Below, piece by piece: positions 16,903-25,511 of a stretch of DNA of 64,000 nt (position 1 is its first letter; the number at the start of each line of letters is the position of its first letter). Origin of the DNA: Ectobacillus sp048976805 (GTDB taxonomy: Bacteria > Bacillota > Bacilli > Bacillales > Bacillaceae_G); NCBI GenBank assembly GCA_048976805.1, contig JBHGUR010000074.1:1-64000 (forward strand), given 5' to 3'. A program made the position numbers and the translations under genes. The notes under the pieces were generated by a model. That model was given only the letters and a program-made list of their open reading frames with translations. It had not been told where the DNA came from and did not search any database.

Positions 16903-18186
16903 TTATTGAAGTATTCTTTTTCTCATCATGTTGTAAGGGTATACCGGCTTTTCAACTTTTATTTTGACAATTTGCAAAGGATGTCTTGCCGCCTCCAATT
17001 TATTTCCGTCTTCATCCCAAATCGCTTCTACTGTTTGGGTAAAGTTTTCGATTTCCGGCCCGAAAAATTCCACCTGCTGTCCCGGTTTAAAATGGTTGCG
17101 CTGTTGAATTGTCGCAATTTGTGTTTCCGGATTGTAATCAAGAACTAAGCCTACAAAGTCGTAAGTTGTTTTTTTACTATGATTTCCATACATCTGCTCT
17201 TGATACCCTGGAACTCCTTCAAAGAAAGCAGGAGCTGTATCGCGGTTCGCGCATTTGTCCAGTTCTTCAATCCATTCCGGCTTGAACACAAAGTTGTCCG
17301 GGTCAGCGCAATATGCATCAATTACTTTGCGGTATACACTTACAACCGTTGCTATATAGTGGATGGATTTCATGCGGCCTTCAATTTTTAGGCTGTCGAT
17401 GCCTAGTTCAATCATTTTCGGAATCGATTCTATAAGCGTTAAATCTTTCGGACTCATCGCAAATGGCGCATCGCTTTCATCAAACAACGCCACTTCAGCT
17501 GCACTTTTATCTTGTGACGTCGTCTGAATTAAATCGTAATCCCAGCGGCACGATTGGCAGCAGCCGCCGCGGTTGGAATCGCGCGCCGTCATATGGTTGC
17601 TGAGCGTACATCTTCCGGAATAAGCGATACACATCGCTCCGTGAATGAAGGCTTCGATTTCAATATCAACCTTCTCTTTAATTTCTTTCATTTCCTCATA
17701 GCTAACCTCGCGCGCCAAAACAAGGCGTTCTAATCCTTCCTCTTTCCAATATTGAGCTGCTTTCCAGTTTGACAATGACTGCTGCGTGCTTAAATGAATT
17801 TCAAGGGAAGGAGCTGCCTTCTTGCATGTTTCAATAATGAGCGGGTCAGCTACGATAATTCCTGTTACACCGGCACGTTCAATGCCTTGCAAATATTCTT
17901 CCAGCCCGTCCATATTTTCATTATGTGCAAAAATGTTTGTCGTCACGTAAATTTTTGCTCCATACTTATTGGCAAATTGCACGCCGTCCGCCATTTCCTC
18001 AAGCGTAAAGTTATCGGCATTAGAACGAAGCCCAAACTCTTGTCCGCCGATAAATACAGCGTCCGCTCCGTAATGAACTGCAATTTTCAATTTTTCCAGG
18101 TTGCCTGCCGGCGCCAACAGCTCCGGCTTTTTCACGATTACCCGTTTTCCATTAATTACACGTGAAATTTCTTTAACAGCCATCAT
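16903..18186 (-). CDS. trhP2: Peptidase U32-family tRNA hydroxylation protein TrhP2 (YrrO)
   Basis: A 427-residue U32 protein. The core motifs are KKPELLAPAGNLEKLK, GADAVFIGGQEFGLR, EAFIHGAMCIAYSGRCTLSNHM and the cysteine cluster GGCCQSCRW, which fits Fe-S binding. A C-terminal beta-barrel domain follows. In B. subtilis YrrN and YrrO take part in prephenate-dependent hydroxylation of uridine 34 in tRNA, the step before TrmR. It is 13 bases after trhP1. Despite the family name, proteolysis is not its likely role. Confidence 0.92.
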   Translation of the reverse strand: MMAVKEISRVINGKRVIVKKPELLAPAGNLEKLKIAVHYGADAVFIGGQEFGLRSNADNFTLEEMADGVQFANKYGAKIYVTTNIFAHNENMDGLEEYLQGIERAGVTGIIVADPLIIETCKKAAPSLEIHLSTQQSLSNWKAAQYWKEEGLERLVLAREVSYEEMKEIKEKVDIEIEAFIHGAMCIAYSGRCTLSNHMTARDSNRGGCCQSCRWDYDLIQTTSQDKSAAEVALFDESDAPFAMSPKDLTLIESIPKMIELGIDSLKIEGRMKSIHYIATVVSVYRKVIDAYCADPDNFVFKPEWIEELDKCANRDTAPAFFEGVPGYQEQMYGNHSKKTTYDFVGLVLDYNPETQIATIQQRNHFKPGQQVEFFGPEIENFTQTVEAIWDEDGNKLEAARHPLQIVKIKVEKPVYPYNMMRKRILQ

Positions 18187-18199
18187 TTCAGCCTCCTTT

Positions 18200-19129
18200 T
18201 TAATATACTGTTTCTTTATAGAAGAAGCCGGTATCCAACGGACGGTTTACCGGTTGCATATCTTCGATTTCCTTATAAAGCTCATCCTTCACTTCATAGT
18301 ACGTGTCTCGGTCTTCTGCGCATAAATCAATGGCTTTACGGTATTTTTTCGTTACTTCAATAATGTATTCGGAGCTTTTTAGGACGCCGTCGATTTTAAA
18401 AGCATCGATTCCGCCGTCAATTAATTCTTCAAGCTCATCTATCATGCAAATATCATTTGGGCTCATAATATGCGTGCCATTGGCATCTTCAAATATAGGA
18501 TATTTGTTATTGCGTTCTTTATCATAAAGGAACATATTTTCCTCATATTTTTTCTTTTCAATTTCCATCACACGGCCTTGGTATTCAAAATAATTGCCGA
18601 TTAGAGAACGCTTCGACTGGAACATCGCAGTCATGCCGTGAACCTGTACCTCAATTTCCACTTTTGCGTTTTCTTTAATTTCTAAAACGGCATCGAGGCT
18701 CAATTCACGGGCCAAAACAGCGCGCTTTGCTCCTTTGCGCCCCCAATAATTGCATGTGAACCAGTTTGTCGCCGTTGTTTCCGTATTCCAATGCAGCTTC
18801 ATATTAGGGGCTACCTCGCGTACCGTCATTAAAACAGCCGGGTCGCCAAAGACGATGGCATCCACTTCCGCCTCTTTTAAAAACTTCACATAATCTGTTA
18901 GCTCATCTACTTTTTCATTATGAAACAGTGCATTCATTGCCGCGTACACTTTTATATTATGGCGATGGGCGCTTTCCACCGCTCTTTTTACGTCATCGCG
19001 GGAAAATTCGCCTGCCAGGCGCAGGCCGAATTTTTGCTCTCCAATGATAACGGCATCCGCTCCCGCTTTGGCAAGCGCTTCTATATCCTCTACCGTTTTC
19101 GGCGTTACTAACAATTCAGGTTTTTTCAA
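18200..19129 (-). CDS. trhP1: Peptidase U32-family tRNA hydroxylation protein TrhP1 (YrrN)
   Basis: A 309-residue, shorter paralogue of the next gene, with KKPELLVTPKTVEDIEAL, GADAVIIGEQKFGLRL and QVHGMTAMFQSKRSLIGNYFEYQ. It lacks the GGCCQSC cluster of TrhP2. The start is a TTG at 19129 with GGGGTGA upstream, six bases after the trmR stop codon. Together with TrhP2 it is expected to form 5-hydroxyuridine at the tRNA wobble position. Confidence 0.9.
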   Translation of the reverse strand: MKKPELLVTPKTVEDIEALAKAGADAVIIGEQKFGLRLAGEFSRDDVKRAVESAHRHNIKVYAAMNALFHNEKVDELTDYVKFLKEAEVDAIVFGDPAVLMTVREVAPNMKLHWNTETTATNWFTCNYWGRKGAKRAVLARELSLDAVLEIKENAKVEIEVQVHGMTAMFQSKRSLIGNYFEYQGRVMEIEKKKYEENMFLYDKERNNKYPIFEDANGTHIMSPNDICMIDELEELIDGGIDAFKIDGVLKSSEYIIEVTKKYRKAIDLCAEDRDTYYEVKDELYKEIEDMQPVNRPLDTGFFYKETVY

Positions 19130-19135
19130 ATCCGT

Positions 19136-19777
19136 TCACCCCTTCTTTTTACTAACCGCCACTCCGTCTCCAATCGGAAAAATCGCCGTATCGTAGCCGG
19201 AATGTCCCATTAACCATTCATTATAGGTTTTTATCTTTTTAACTAAACTGCGTATCCGTTTATTTTCAATTGTTTCTTCCGCTACCAGCCCGCGGAATAA
19301 CACATTGTCTGTAATAATGACGCCCTTTTCGTTCAACAGCGGCTCATACAGCTCAAAAAAGCGCTGATATTGCCCTTTTGCCGCATCAATGAAAATCATG
19401 TCAAATGTGCCGTATTTTTTTACTTCGTCCGCTGCTTCCAGCGCATCCCCAAAAATAAGGGAAATCCGCTCTTCTACACCGGATTGTTGTATATAAGCAA
19501 CAGCTTTTTCATAACGCTCTACATCGCGTTCAATCGTGACAATATGCGCATTTGGAACAGCCTTTGCCATCCGGATGCCCGAGTATCCAATCGCCGCGCC
19601 AATTTCCAAAATGGACTTCGGTTCAACAAGCCGGAGCATTTGGAGCATAAATTCCATTCCTAAACGATCCATAATCGGTACTTCATGCTCGCTTGCATAT
19701 TGCTCCATCTCAAGAAGCAACTGATCATCTTGCCGGTGAAAAGAAAGTAAATATTGCGCTATCGCAGTGTGTTCCAT
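19136..19777 (-). CDS. trmR: tRNA 5-hydroxyuridine methyltransferase TrmR (YrrM)
   Basis: A 213-residue O-methyltransferase of the catechol O-methyltransferase fold. SAM motif I is ILEIGAAIGYSGIRMA, then VTIERD, FDMIFIDAAKGQY (metal-binding Asp) and ITDNVLFRG. In B. subtilis YrrM methylates 5-hydroxyuridine 34 to 5-methoxyuridine, the product of the two genes that follow. The ATG at 19777 has AAAGGAGGT upstream, and the 32 codons open before it are not family-like. Confidence 0.92.
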   Translation of the reverse strand: MEHTAIAQYLLSFHRQDDQLLLEMEQYASEHEVPIMDRLGMEFMLQMLRLVEPKSILEIGAAIGYSGIRMAKAVPNAHIVTIERDVERYEKAVAYIQQSGVEERISLIFGDALEAADEVKKYGTFDMIFIDAAKGQYQRFFELYEPLLNEKGVIITDNVLFRGLVAEETIENKRIRSLVKKIKTYNEWLMGHSGYDTAIFPIGDGVAVSKKKG

Positions 19778-20000
19778 AACCGAACCTCCTTTTTGGCAGG
19801 AGTACTTAAAGAGAGACTGCCGCTCTCTGCTATAGATAAAAGAAGAGCGCCTGAAAACAGCCGGAAATATCACCGATACGGCCGCAGAGCGCTATCGTGT
19901 ACAAGCCACGCCCTATTTTTAGCTTGCACGTTCCCGTTTTATATTAAAAGCAAAAATGATGCCAGTTTTTAACCCGATATATTTTAACATAAAACAGAAA

Positions 20001-20030
20001 GAGATGCGAACTTTTTTGTTTCGCATCTCC
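20001..20030 (-). terminator. Terminator of mltG
   Basis: GAGATGCGAA and TTCGCATCTC form the stem with a T-containing loop, 12 bases after the mltG stop codon. The remaining gap up to trmR (19778-20000) holds no recognised gene. Confidence 0.75.
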
Positions 20031-20041
20031 TTTTCCCCATA

Positions 20042-21124
20042 CTATGGCTGATTCATAATATATTTTGCTTTCAATGCATTATGCTCCTCAAGCGTTCTCG
20101 CGTAAAAGACTTCCCCGCTCGGCGCGGCGAGAAAATAGTAATAATCCGTTTGCGCTGGCTCAACTGCCGCTTTCATCGACTGATCTCCCGCGTTGGCAAT
20201 CGGCCCGACCGGCAGCCCTTTTACTTTATACGTGTTATACGGAGAATCTACTTTTAAATCTGCGTATAGCACACGTTCCTTGTGTTTGCCTAGCGCATAG
20301 AGCACAGTTGGGTCAGTTTGCAGCGGCATGTCCGCCTTCAGCCGATTATAAAAGACACTGGCAATTTTTTGCCGGTCTGTATATCCTGTCGCTTCTTCTT
20401 CAATTAAAGAAGCTATTGTAATAAATTGGTGAACATCGAGCTGCCGCTGTTTCATAAGCGCCTCATATTTTTGCACATGTTCATTTGTTTTCTCAAGCAT
20501 CGGCTTTATAATTTCTTCTAATGTGTAAGATTTTTCATGGTACGAATACGTTGCCGGATATAAATAACCTTCTAGCGGATATTTAACTTGTTCATTTAAG
20601 ATTTTATCGGTAAGCAGCCGCGGATACTGCGAACGCAATCTTGCAATAAATGCTTGATCATTTAACTGGCGCAGTATGTCATCTTTATTAAGATTAAATT
20701 CTGCAGCAATCATATTGGTGATTTCAACAAGCTGGGAGCCTTCCGGAATAGACACCTTAAAACGGACCGGATTATACACCTTGCCCTCTGTTAGCTGGTC
20801 GGCAACCTGTTTCATGCTCATAGATGGCCCGAGTAAATATGTGCCGGCCTGCAATCCCCTTTTATAAGTTGTTTTTACATAATATTGAAAAACAGTTCCG
20901 CTTTTGATAACTCCTTTTTCTTCCAGAAGATTTCCGATTCCTGCTGTTGAAGTACCCGGTTCAATCGTAACCTCCACTTTTTTCTTGCTGCTTTTATCAA
21001 GGGGCTGTAAAGCGGAAGCCACGTATGCGTATCCAAAAACGCCAATAAAAAGCATCGTCAAAATAACGGCTGCGATGCGCCTTCTTCGTTTTTTCTTTCT
21101 CCGTTGTTCGTTCCAATCTATCAT
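20042..21124 (-). CDS. mltG: Endolytic murein transglycosylase MltG
   Basis: A 360-residue protein with a basic cytoplasmic start (NEQRRKKKRRRR), one membrane helix and an extracellular YceG/MltG domain that cleaves nascent glycan strands. The catalytic region is ASLIEEEATGYTDRQKIASVFYNRL, followed by LQTDPTVLYALG, SPYNTYKVKGLPVGPI and DYYYFLAA. The ATG at 21124 is preferred. A GTG seven codons upstream coincides with the GGAGGG ribosome site. In B. subtilis mltG is preceded by yrrK-yrzB, which are absent here. Confidence 0.93.
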   Translation of the reverse strand: MIDWNEQRRKKKRRRRIAAVILTMLFIGVFGYAYVASALQPLDKSSKKKVEVTIEPGTSTAGIGNLLEEKGVIKSGTVFQYYVKTTYKRGLQAGTYLLGPSMSMKQVADQLTEGKVYNPVRFKVSIPEGSQLVEITNMIAAEFNLNKDDILRQLNDQAFIARLRSQYPRLLTDKILNEQVKYPLEGYLYPATYSYHEKSYTLEEIIKPMLEKTNEHVQKYEALMKQRQLDVHQFITIASLIEEEATGYTDRQKIASVFYNRLKADMPLQTDPTVLYALGKHKERVLYADLKVDSPYNTYKVKGLPVGPIANAGDQSMKAAVEPAQTDYYYFLAAPSGEVFYARTLEEHNALKAKYIMNQP

Positions 21125-21194
21125 GAACAGCAATTCCCTCCTCACATAGTTCGTATTATACTATAAAAATAGCCGGCTTCGACAATAAAGAAAA

Positions 21195-21210
21195 CTCGCC
21201 GATTGGCGAG
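21195..21210 (-). terminator. Small terminator-like hairpin upstream of mltG
   Basis: CTCGCC-GATT-GGCGAG, followed by TTTTCTTT on the minus strand. It could be the end of an operon that once lay upstream, or a leader attenuator. Confidence 0.45.
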
Positions 21211-21319
21211 CCTGTAAAGGCGAAGAAAGAGACGTAGTTGCACTTATACTTTGTTCCTAAAATTGGCCGCTGCGTCGAATTCTCTTCTTTGCTGCCAATT
21301 TATACTTTCCTAAAGTATA

Positions 21320-21464
21320 GGCTCTATTAAACTTGATTGTTGATGTTCCACTACAGGCGGACGCTTTTTGCGGGCGGGGCCGAGCCGCTTTTCCCGTTGG
21401 AGTGGCCGCCTTTCGTTCCCAATCAACAAATCAATCCAAATCAACATTAGCCTTTAACAGAGCC
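21320..21464 (-). mobile_element. MITE family A, copy 3 (full length)
   Basis: 145 bp with GGCTCTATTAAA and TTTAACAGAGCC ends. No flanking duplication is visible. It sits between mltG and the ABC-F gene. Confidence 0.88.
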
Positions 21465-21480
21465 ATAAACAAAAGGAGGA

Positions 21481-21524
21481 GGCATGCCAAAAGGCAGTGC
21501 ATAGTACTGCTTTTTTGGCATGCC
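21481..21524 (-). terminator. Terminator of the ABC-F gene
   Basis: GGCATGCCAAAA and its complement, with a further CAGT/ACTG stem in the loop, form a long nested hairpin followed by T-rich DNA on the minus strand. Confidence 0.8.
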
Positions 21525-21557
21525 CCCTATATTTATTGTGAACTATAATCCGGCCAA

Positions 21558-23114
21558 CTAAAACACTTTAGTCGTCCAAGACTCGCAGTTCCAAACATCT
21601 GTTACAACATCCCGGTAAAATTCAGGTTCGTGGGAGATTAAAAGCACAGTTCCTTTATAAGCTTGCAGGGCGCGCTTTAATTCATCCTTCGCCTCGACAT
21701 CCAGATGGTTTGTCGGCTCGTCAAGCACAAGTACGTTCGTTTCTTTATTAATTAGCTTACATAGGCGTACCTTCGCCTTTTCGCCTCCGCTTAATACTTC
21801 AACCTTGCTTTCAATATGCTTTGTTGTAAGGCCGCATTTTGCCAAAGCGGCGCGCACTTCATATTGTGTAAAGGACGGAAACTCATCCCATACCTCTTCA
21901 ATACATGTTTTATAATTGGCAGTTTTCACTTCTTGCTCAAAATAGCCGATTTGTAAATAATCGCCAAGCTGCACCGAGCCGGAAACGGGCTTAATCATGC
22001 CGAGGATGCTTTTGAGCAATGTCGTTTTTCCGATTCCGTTTGCGCCGACAAGGGCGATTTTTTGGCCGCGTTCCATGCGTAAATTAAGCGGCTTCGATAG
22101 CGGTTCATCGTAACCGATCACTAAATCTGCCGTTTCAAAAATGAGTTTGCTTGCCGTCCGCGCTTCTTTAAAGTTGAATTCCGGCTTCGGTTTTTCCTTC
22201 GCAAGTTCGATTACTTCCATTTTATCAAGCTTCTTTTGGCGCGACATCGCCATATTGCGGGTAGAAACGCGCGCCTTATTGCGGGCCACAAAATCCTTCA
22301 AATCGGCAATTTCCTGCTGCTGCTTTTTATATGCGGCTTCTAATTGCTGTTTTTTCACTTCATATACTTGCAGGAAGTTGTCGTAGTCGCCAACATAACG
22401 GTTCAATTCTTGATTTTCCATATGGTAGATTAAGTTAATCACACTATTTAAAAAGGGAATATCATGTGAAATGAGCACGAAGGCATTTTCGTATTCTTGC
22501 AGGTAACGTTTTAGCCATTCGATATGCTTTTCGTCCAAATAGTTTGTCGGCTCGTCTAAAAGAAGGATATCAGGCTTTTCCAATAATAGCTTCGCAAGCA
22601 GAACCTTTGTGCGCTGCCCGCCGCTCAAGTCGTGTACATCACGGTCAAGGCCGATATCATCAAGTCCAAGGCCGCGCGCGATTTCTTCGACTTTTGCGTC
22701 AATTACATAAAAATCGTTATTCGTCAGCGTATCTTGGATGGTTCCGACTTCCTCAAGCAGCCGCTCAAGCTCCTCAGGTGTTGCTTCTCCCATCTTTTCA
22801 TACATACTGTTCATATTTGCTTCAAGGTCAAATAAATATTGAAACGCGCTCTTTAATACATCGCGGATTGTCATACCTTTTTGCAGTACAGCGTGTTGGT
22901 CCAAATAACCAACGCGCACATTTTTTGACCATTCAACTTTGCCTTCATCCGGCTCAAGTTGCCGTGTGATAATATTCATGAACGTGGATTTCCCTTCCCC
23001 GTTCGCGCCGATTAAGCCAATATGCTCGCCTTTTAAAAGGCGGAAAGAAACATTATTAAATATAGCACGGTCGCCAAAGCCGTGGCTTAAATTTTTTACC
23101 GTTAAGATACTCAT
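21558..23114 (-). CDS. ABC-F family ribosome-associated ATPase
   Basis: A 518-residue soluble protein with two nucleotide-binding domains. Walker A is GANGEGKST (near residue 38) and GANGIGKTT (near 345). The signature motifs are LSGGQRTKVLLA and LSGGEKAKVRLC, and the Walker B sequences are LLLDEPTNYLDE and LVLDEPTNHLD. A charged linker of about 80 residues (KKQQLEAAYKKQQQEIADLKD) lies between. There are no membrane segments, so it is a translation factor or resistance-type ABC-F, not a transporter. The ATG at 23114 is preceded by AAAGGTG. The subgroup (EttA-like, YbiT-like or resistance) is not decided. Confidence 0.9.
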   Translation of the reverse strand: MSILTVKNLSHGFGDRAIFNNVSFRLLKGEHIGLIGANGEGKSTFMNIITRQLEPDEGKVEWSKNVRVGYLDQHAVLQKGMTIRDVLKSAFQYLFDLEANMNSMYEKMGEATPEELERLLEEVGTIQDTLTNNDFYVIDAKVEEIARGLGLDDIGLDRDVHDLSGGQRTKVLLAKLLLEKPDILLLDEPTNYLDEKHIEWLKRYLQEYENAFVLISHDIPFLNSVINLIYHMENQELNRYVGDYDNFLQVYEVKKQQLEAAYKKQQQEIADLKDFVARNKARVSTRNMAMSRQKKLDKMEVIELAKEKPKPEFNFKEARTASKLIFETADLVIGYDEPLSKPLNLRMERGQKIALVGANGIGKTTLLKSILGMIKPVSGSVQLGDYLQIGYFEQEVKTANYKTCIEEVWDEFPSFTQYEVRAALAKCGLTTKHIESKVEVLSGGEKAKVRLCKLINKETNVLVLDEPTNHLDVEAKDELKRALQAYKGTVLLISHEPEFYRDVVTDVWNCESWTTKVF

Positions 23115-23487
23115 GCGTATACACCTTTTTCTAATAATATCGTTAAATTTCAAGTCATGTCCAAAACATAAGCGAAGTTCTAAATAGATTATAACGAAGT
23201 TGCTAACAGTATGAAAGGAAGAGAATTTGGAAATAGAAAGTTTTAAGGCTGGGGGTTCTTATCTTACAGGGGCTTATATGCTGAAATAATAAATGGGGTA
23301 GATATAAGGAGTTTTAAAATGGAAACAGTCTGGTATTACATAACTATTTCAATATAGAGGCCAAGGGGGAAGCATGCTTTTATTCAATTTCGGTAGAACA
23401 AGAAGAGCTATAGGAGGAAAAATGGTAAAATAGGAGTAGTTACATGTGGGATGTTTGCTAATACTTCAAATAAGAGGGAGATTAGAA
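23115..23487. other. Intergenic gap before the truncated ATPase
   Basis: About 370 bases. No frame shows AlbA_2-like sequence that would complete the downstream gene. Several ribosome-site-like AGGAGG words and short frames are present but none is convincing. Confidence 0.4.
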
Positions 23488-24918
23488 TTGAATAAATATT
23501 CAAGTGGTAAGATTGATTATTCAGTAATTTCACAAGATAATTTTATTTTAGAGCACTACGGTTTAAATGAATTAAATTTGGAAACCGTCAAAAGCTATCG
23601 CCAAAGGTTTACAGCTGTTAAACCGGACCACCCGTGGAACGGCCTAGATACAAAGGAATTTTTATACAAGATTGGTGCATGGGGAAAGCTGCGCGACACG
23701 AATAAGGAAGGATTAACATTGGCCGGCCTTTTAATGTTTAGCGAGGAAAGAATTATTACGGAAGTTTTGCCGCAATATTTTCTGGAGTACCGGGAAAGTT
23801 CGGGGGCTATAGAAAGTGAGCAATGGTCGAAGCGCTTTACTTCTCAAGATGGAACGTGGTCTGGGAATGTGTATGATTTTTATTTTAAAACGATGGCGAG
23901 CCTTATAGATCATGCCAGTTATATAACAGGTATGAACGGGCTGGAAAGCAGCCTTATCCAATTGACCCTGCATGAAACTTTAATGAATGCAATTGTTCAT
24001 GCTGATTATTACGGCGAAGGCGGGATCGTTGTTGAAAAGGAAAACGAAATTGTGCGTTTTTCAAACCCTGGCTTACTGCGGACCTCTGTCGAGCAAGTTT
24101 TAGAGGGCGGCATCAGCAACTTGCGCAACCCGAATCTCTTTAAAATGTTTATTTTAATCGATTTGTGCAAGCGCGCGGGTTCTAGCTTGAAGAATATTAA
24201 TATAGCGTGGAAACAGCATAGTTGGCCCGAACTGGAGATTCTGCAAGACGCGGAGATAGAGCGTACAATGTTAGCTTTGCGTATTCCAGCAGCTGTTAGC
24301 GGGTATGATAGTGAGGGAGAGTTACAGGAGGATGTTGGCATACCTCAGACGGAGTTAGAGTATGATATGGAGCATACTGGAAACTCCGTAAATAACGACA
24401 CCAACTCCTATAATAACACAGGACACTCCTATAATAACGAATACAACTCCGTAAATATCGAATTGAACTCCATGAATAACAATATAAACCCCTATAATAA
24501 CGAATACAACTCCATAAATAACGATGTTAACTCCTATAATAACGGGTTGGACTCCGTAAATAATGATGCTGAGTTGTATCAAGAGGCTTTAGAGCTTGCT
24601 TCCAATGAGGAAGAAGTAGAGGCTTCTGAGAATTTTGCCGGGAGCATTGAAGCGAAAGAAATTGAAGATGAGCTATGGAGCATTGCAGAATTGGCTAGAA
24701 AGAAAAAACGTTTAAGTCCAAGTGTAATGGAACAAATTATTTTGGAGCTGTGTGAGAAGCGTCCGCTCATGCTGAAGGAGCTTGCATATTTATTGGAGAG
24801 AACTCCGGATGGATTGCGAAATAATTATTTAACCAAACTATTAAGCAAGGGAAAGATAAGGTTGAAATATCCGGACCAAATTAATCATCCTAAACAAGCA
24901 TATATGATTGTTAAGTAA
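23488..24918 (+). CDS. RecG-like ATP-binding protein lacking its AlbA_2 domain, with minisatellite-encoded linker
   Basis: About 476 residues. Residues 15-290 match the middle and ATPase part of the AlbA_2/RecG-like (COG2865) transcriptional-regulator family: HYGLNELNLETVKSYRQRF, HPWNGLDTKEFLYKIGAW, GLTLAGLLMF, HETLMNAIVHADYYGEGG and FSNPGLL. The usual N-terminal AlbA_2 domain of about 150 residues is missing. A linker of nine 7-residue repeats (NS-x-NN-x-x) encoded by 21-bp units follows, then a C-terminal winged-helix-like segment (KRPLMLKELAYLLERTPDGLRNNYLTKLL). A TTG at 23488 with GGGAG upstream is a likely start; the frame is open back to 23446. It may be a decaying gene or a functional short form. 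Confidence 0.65.
   Translation: MNKYSSGKIDYSVISQDNFILEHYGLNELNLETVKSYRQRFTAVKPDHPWNGLDTKEFLYKIGAWGKLRDTNKEGLTLAGLLMFSEERIITEVLPQYFLEYRESSGAIESEQWSKRFTSQDGTWSGNVYDFYFKTMASLIDHASYITGMNGLESSLIQLTLHETLMNAIVHADYYGEGGIVVEKENEIVRFSNPGLLRTSVEQVLEGGISNLRNPNLFKMFILIDLCKRAGSSLKNINIAWKQHSWPELEILQDAEIERTMLALRIPAAVSGYDSEGELQEDVGIPQTELEYDMEHTGNSVNNDTNSYNNTGHSYNNEYNSVNIELNSMNNNINPYNNEYNSINNDVNSYNNGLDSVNNDAELYQEALELASNEEEVEASENFAGSIEAKEIEDELWSIAELARKKKRLSPSVMEQIILELCEKRPLMLKELAYLLERTPDGLRNNYLTKLLSKGKIRLKYPDQINHPKQAYMIVK
24382..24570 (+). repeat. 21-bp minisatellite, nine units, inside a coding region
   Basis: Nine head-to-tail 21-bp units beginning AACTCC and continuing (G/T)(T/A)(A/T)AATAAC. They are in frame and encode a 7-residue Asn-rich unit. 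The units differ mostly at positions four, six and seven of the peptide. Confidence 0.9.
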
Positions 24919-24949
24919 GGAAGGAGGCAGAGGAAATCTGTCTCTTTTT

Positions 24950-25152
24950 ATTATATATATAAATACAAGTTAAAAAAAGAACATAAAACCTTTCTTTTGA
25001 AAGGGGGAGAGAGCATCCGGCTATGCATAGAAGCGGTCAAAGCTTATTTCTGCCCCGTGCGACGGAAAACCAGAGAGAGGAAGCAAGTACAAGTTGCTGT
25101 TTGTTCTACTTAGCCGCGATGTACATGTCCAAATAATCAATTGGATATATAT
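24950..25152 (+). repeat. Structured-RNA-like repeat, subfamily D, copy 2
   Basis: Full-length D copy: TATATATAAATACAAG start, CTTTC/GAAAG hairpin, GAGAGAGCATCCGGC, TTCTGCCCCG, GGAAAACCAGAGAGAGG, TTAGCCGCGATGTACATG and the closing TCCAA/TTGGA hairpin. It abuts the composite at 25154. Confidence 0.88.
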
Positions 25153-25153
25153 A

Positions 25154-25385
25154 GGCTACCCTAAAAAATAATCTGTGCTAAACGTTAGTGTTGATGTAAC
25201 CCCTTATTTTTAGAGGGGGAGAGTGCTCCCGGCCGTATATCGTAACGGTCAGGGCCTAGTTCTGCCTCGTCTAAAGGAAAACCAGAGGGAGAAGATAAGT
25301 GTGGATTGCAATGTCTGCATAGCCGTGATGTACAGACGTACGTGATATCAAAATCAACATCGGCTCCCCTAAAAAATAAAAATTT
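25154..25385 (+). repeat. Structured-RNA-like repeat, subfamily B, copy 3
   Basis: GGCTACCCTAAAAAATAA at the left and GGCTCCCCTAAAAAATAA at the right form border direct repeats. The core hairpins are GGGAG-AGTG-CTCCC at 25217-25230 and GGCCGT...ACGGTC at 25231-25250. The TTCTGCC and GGAAAACCAGAGGGAG motifs follow. Confidence 0.88.
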
Positions 25386-25433
25386 TTTATCTATCGTGGT
25401 GCGAGTTATATTCTTGCATGGATGTCTCTGTTA

Positions 25434-25511
25434 AATTTGATTGTTGATTTTCCACTACAGGCGGGAGTCGCCGCCTTTCGTTCCAAATCAACATTAGCCT
25501 TTAACAGAGCC
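25434..25511 (-). mobile_element. MITE family A, copy 4 (internally deleted, 78 bp)
   Basis: Both ends are kept (TCTCTGTTAAA and TTTAACAGAGCC). The GGGGCC centre is lost. Confidence 0.82.

Larger units (their letters stand above)
25154..25511 (+). mobile_element. A+B composite repeat element, copy 2 (inverted relative to copy 1)
   Basis: Subfamily B (25154-25385) plus the shared 35-base spacer and MITE A (25434-25511), the mirror image of 12557-12946. The A part is shortened by an internal deletion. The flanking bases TATATATA and ATTATATA are similar but not identical. It sits exactly between a D and a C repeat. Confidence 0.82.

Noticed and set aside
24382..24570. Tandem 21-bp repeat considered as a CRISPR array
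   Set aside because: The units are contiguous with no unique spacers, are in frame within a gene, and there are no cas genes.
25154..25385. Naming the B/C/D repeats as HEARO/OMEGA RNAs or as bcr repeats
   Set aside because: I cannot align them to a remembered consensus, and no iscB or tnpB gene is present. The idea is left as a hypothesis to test.
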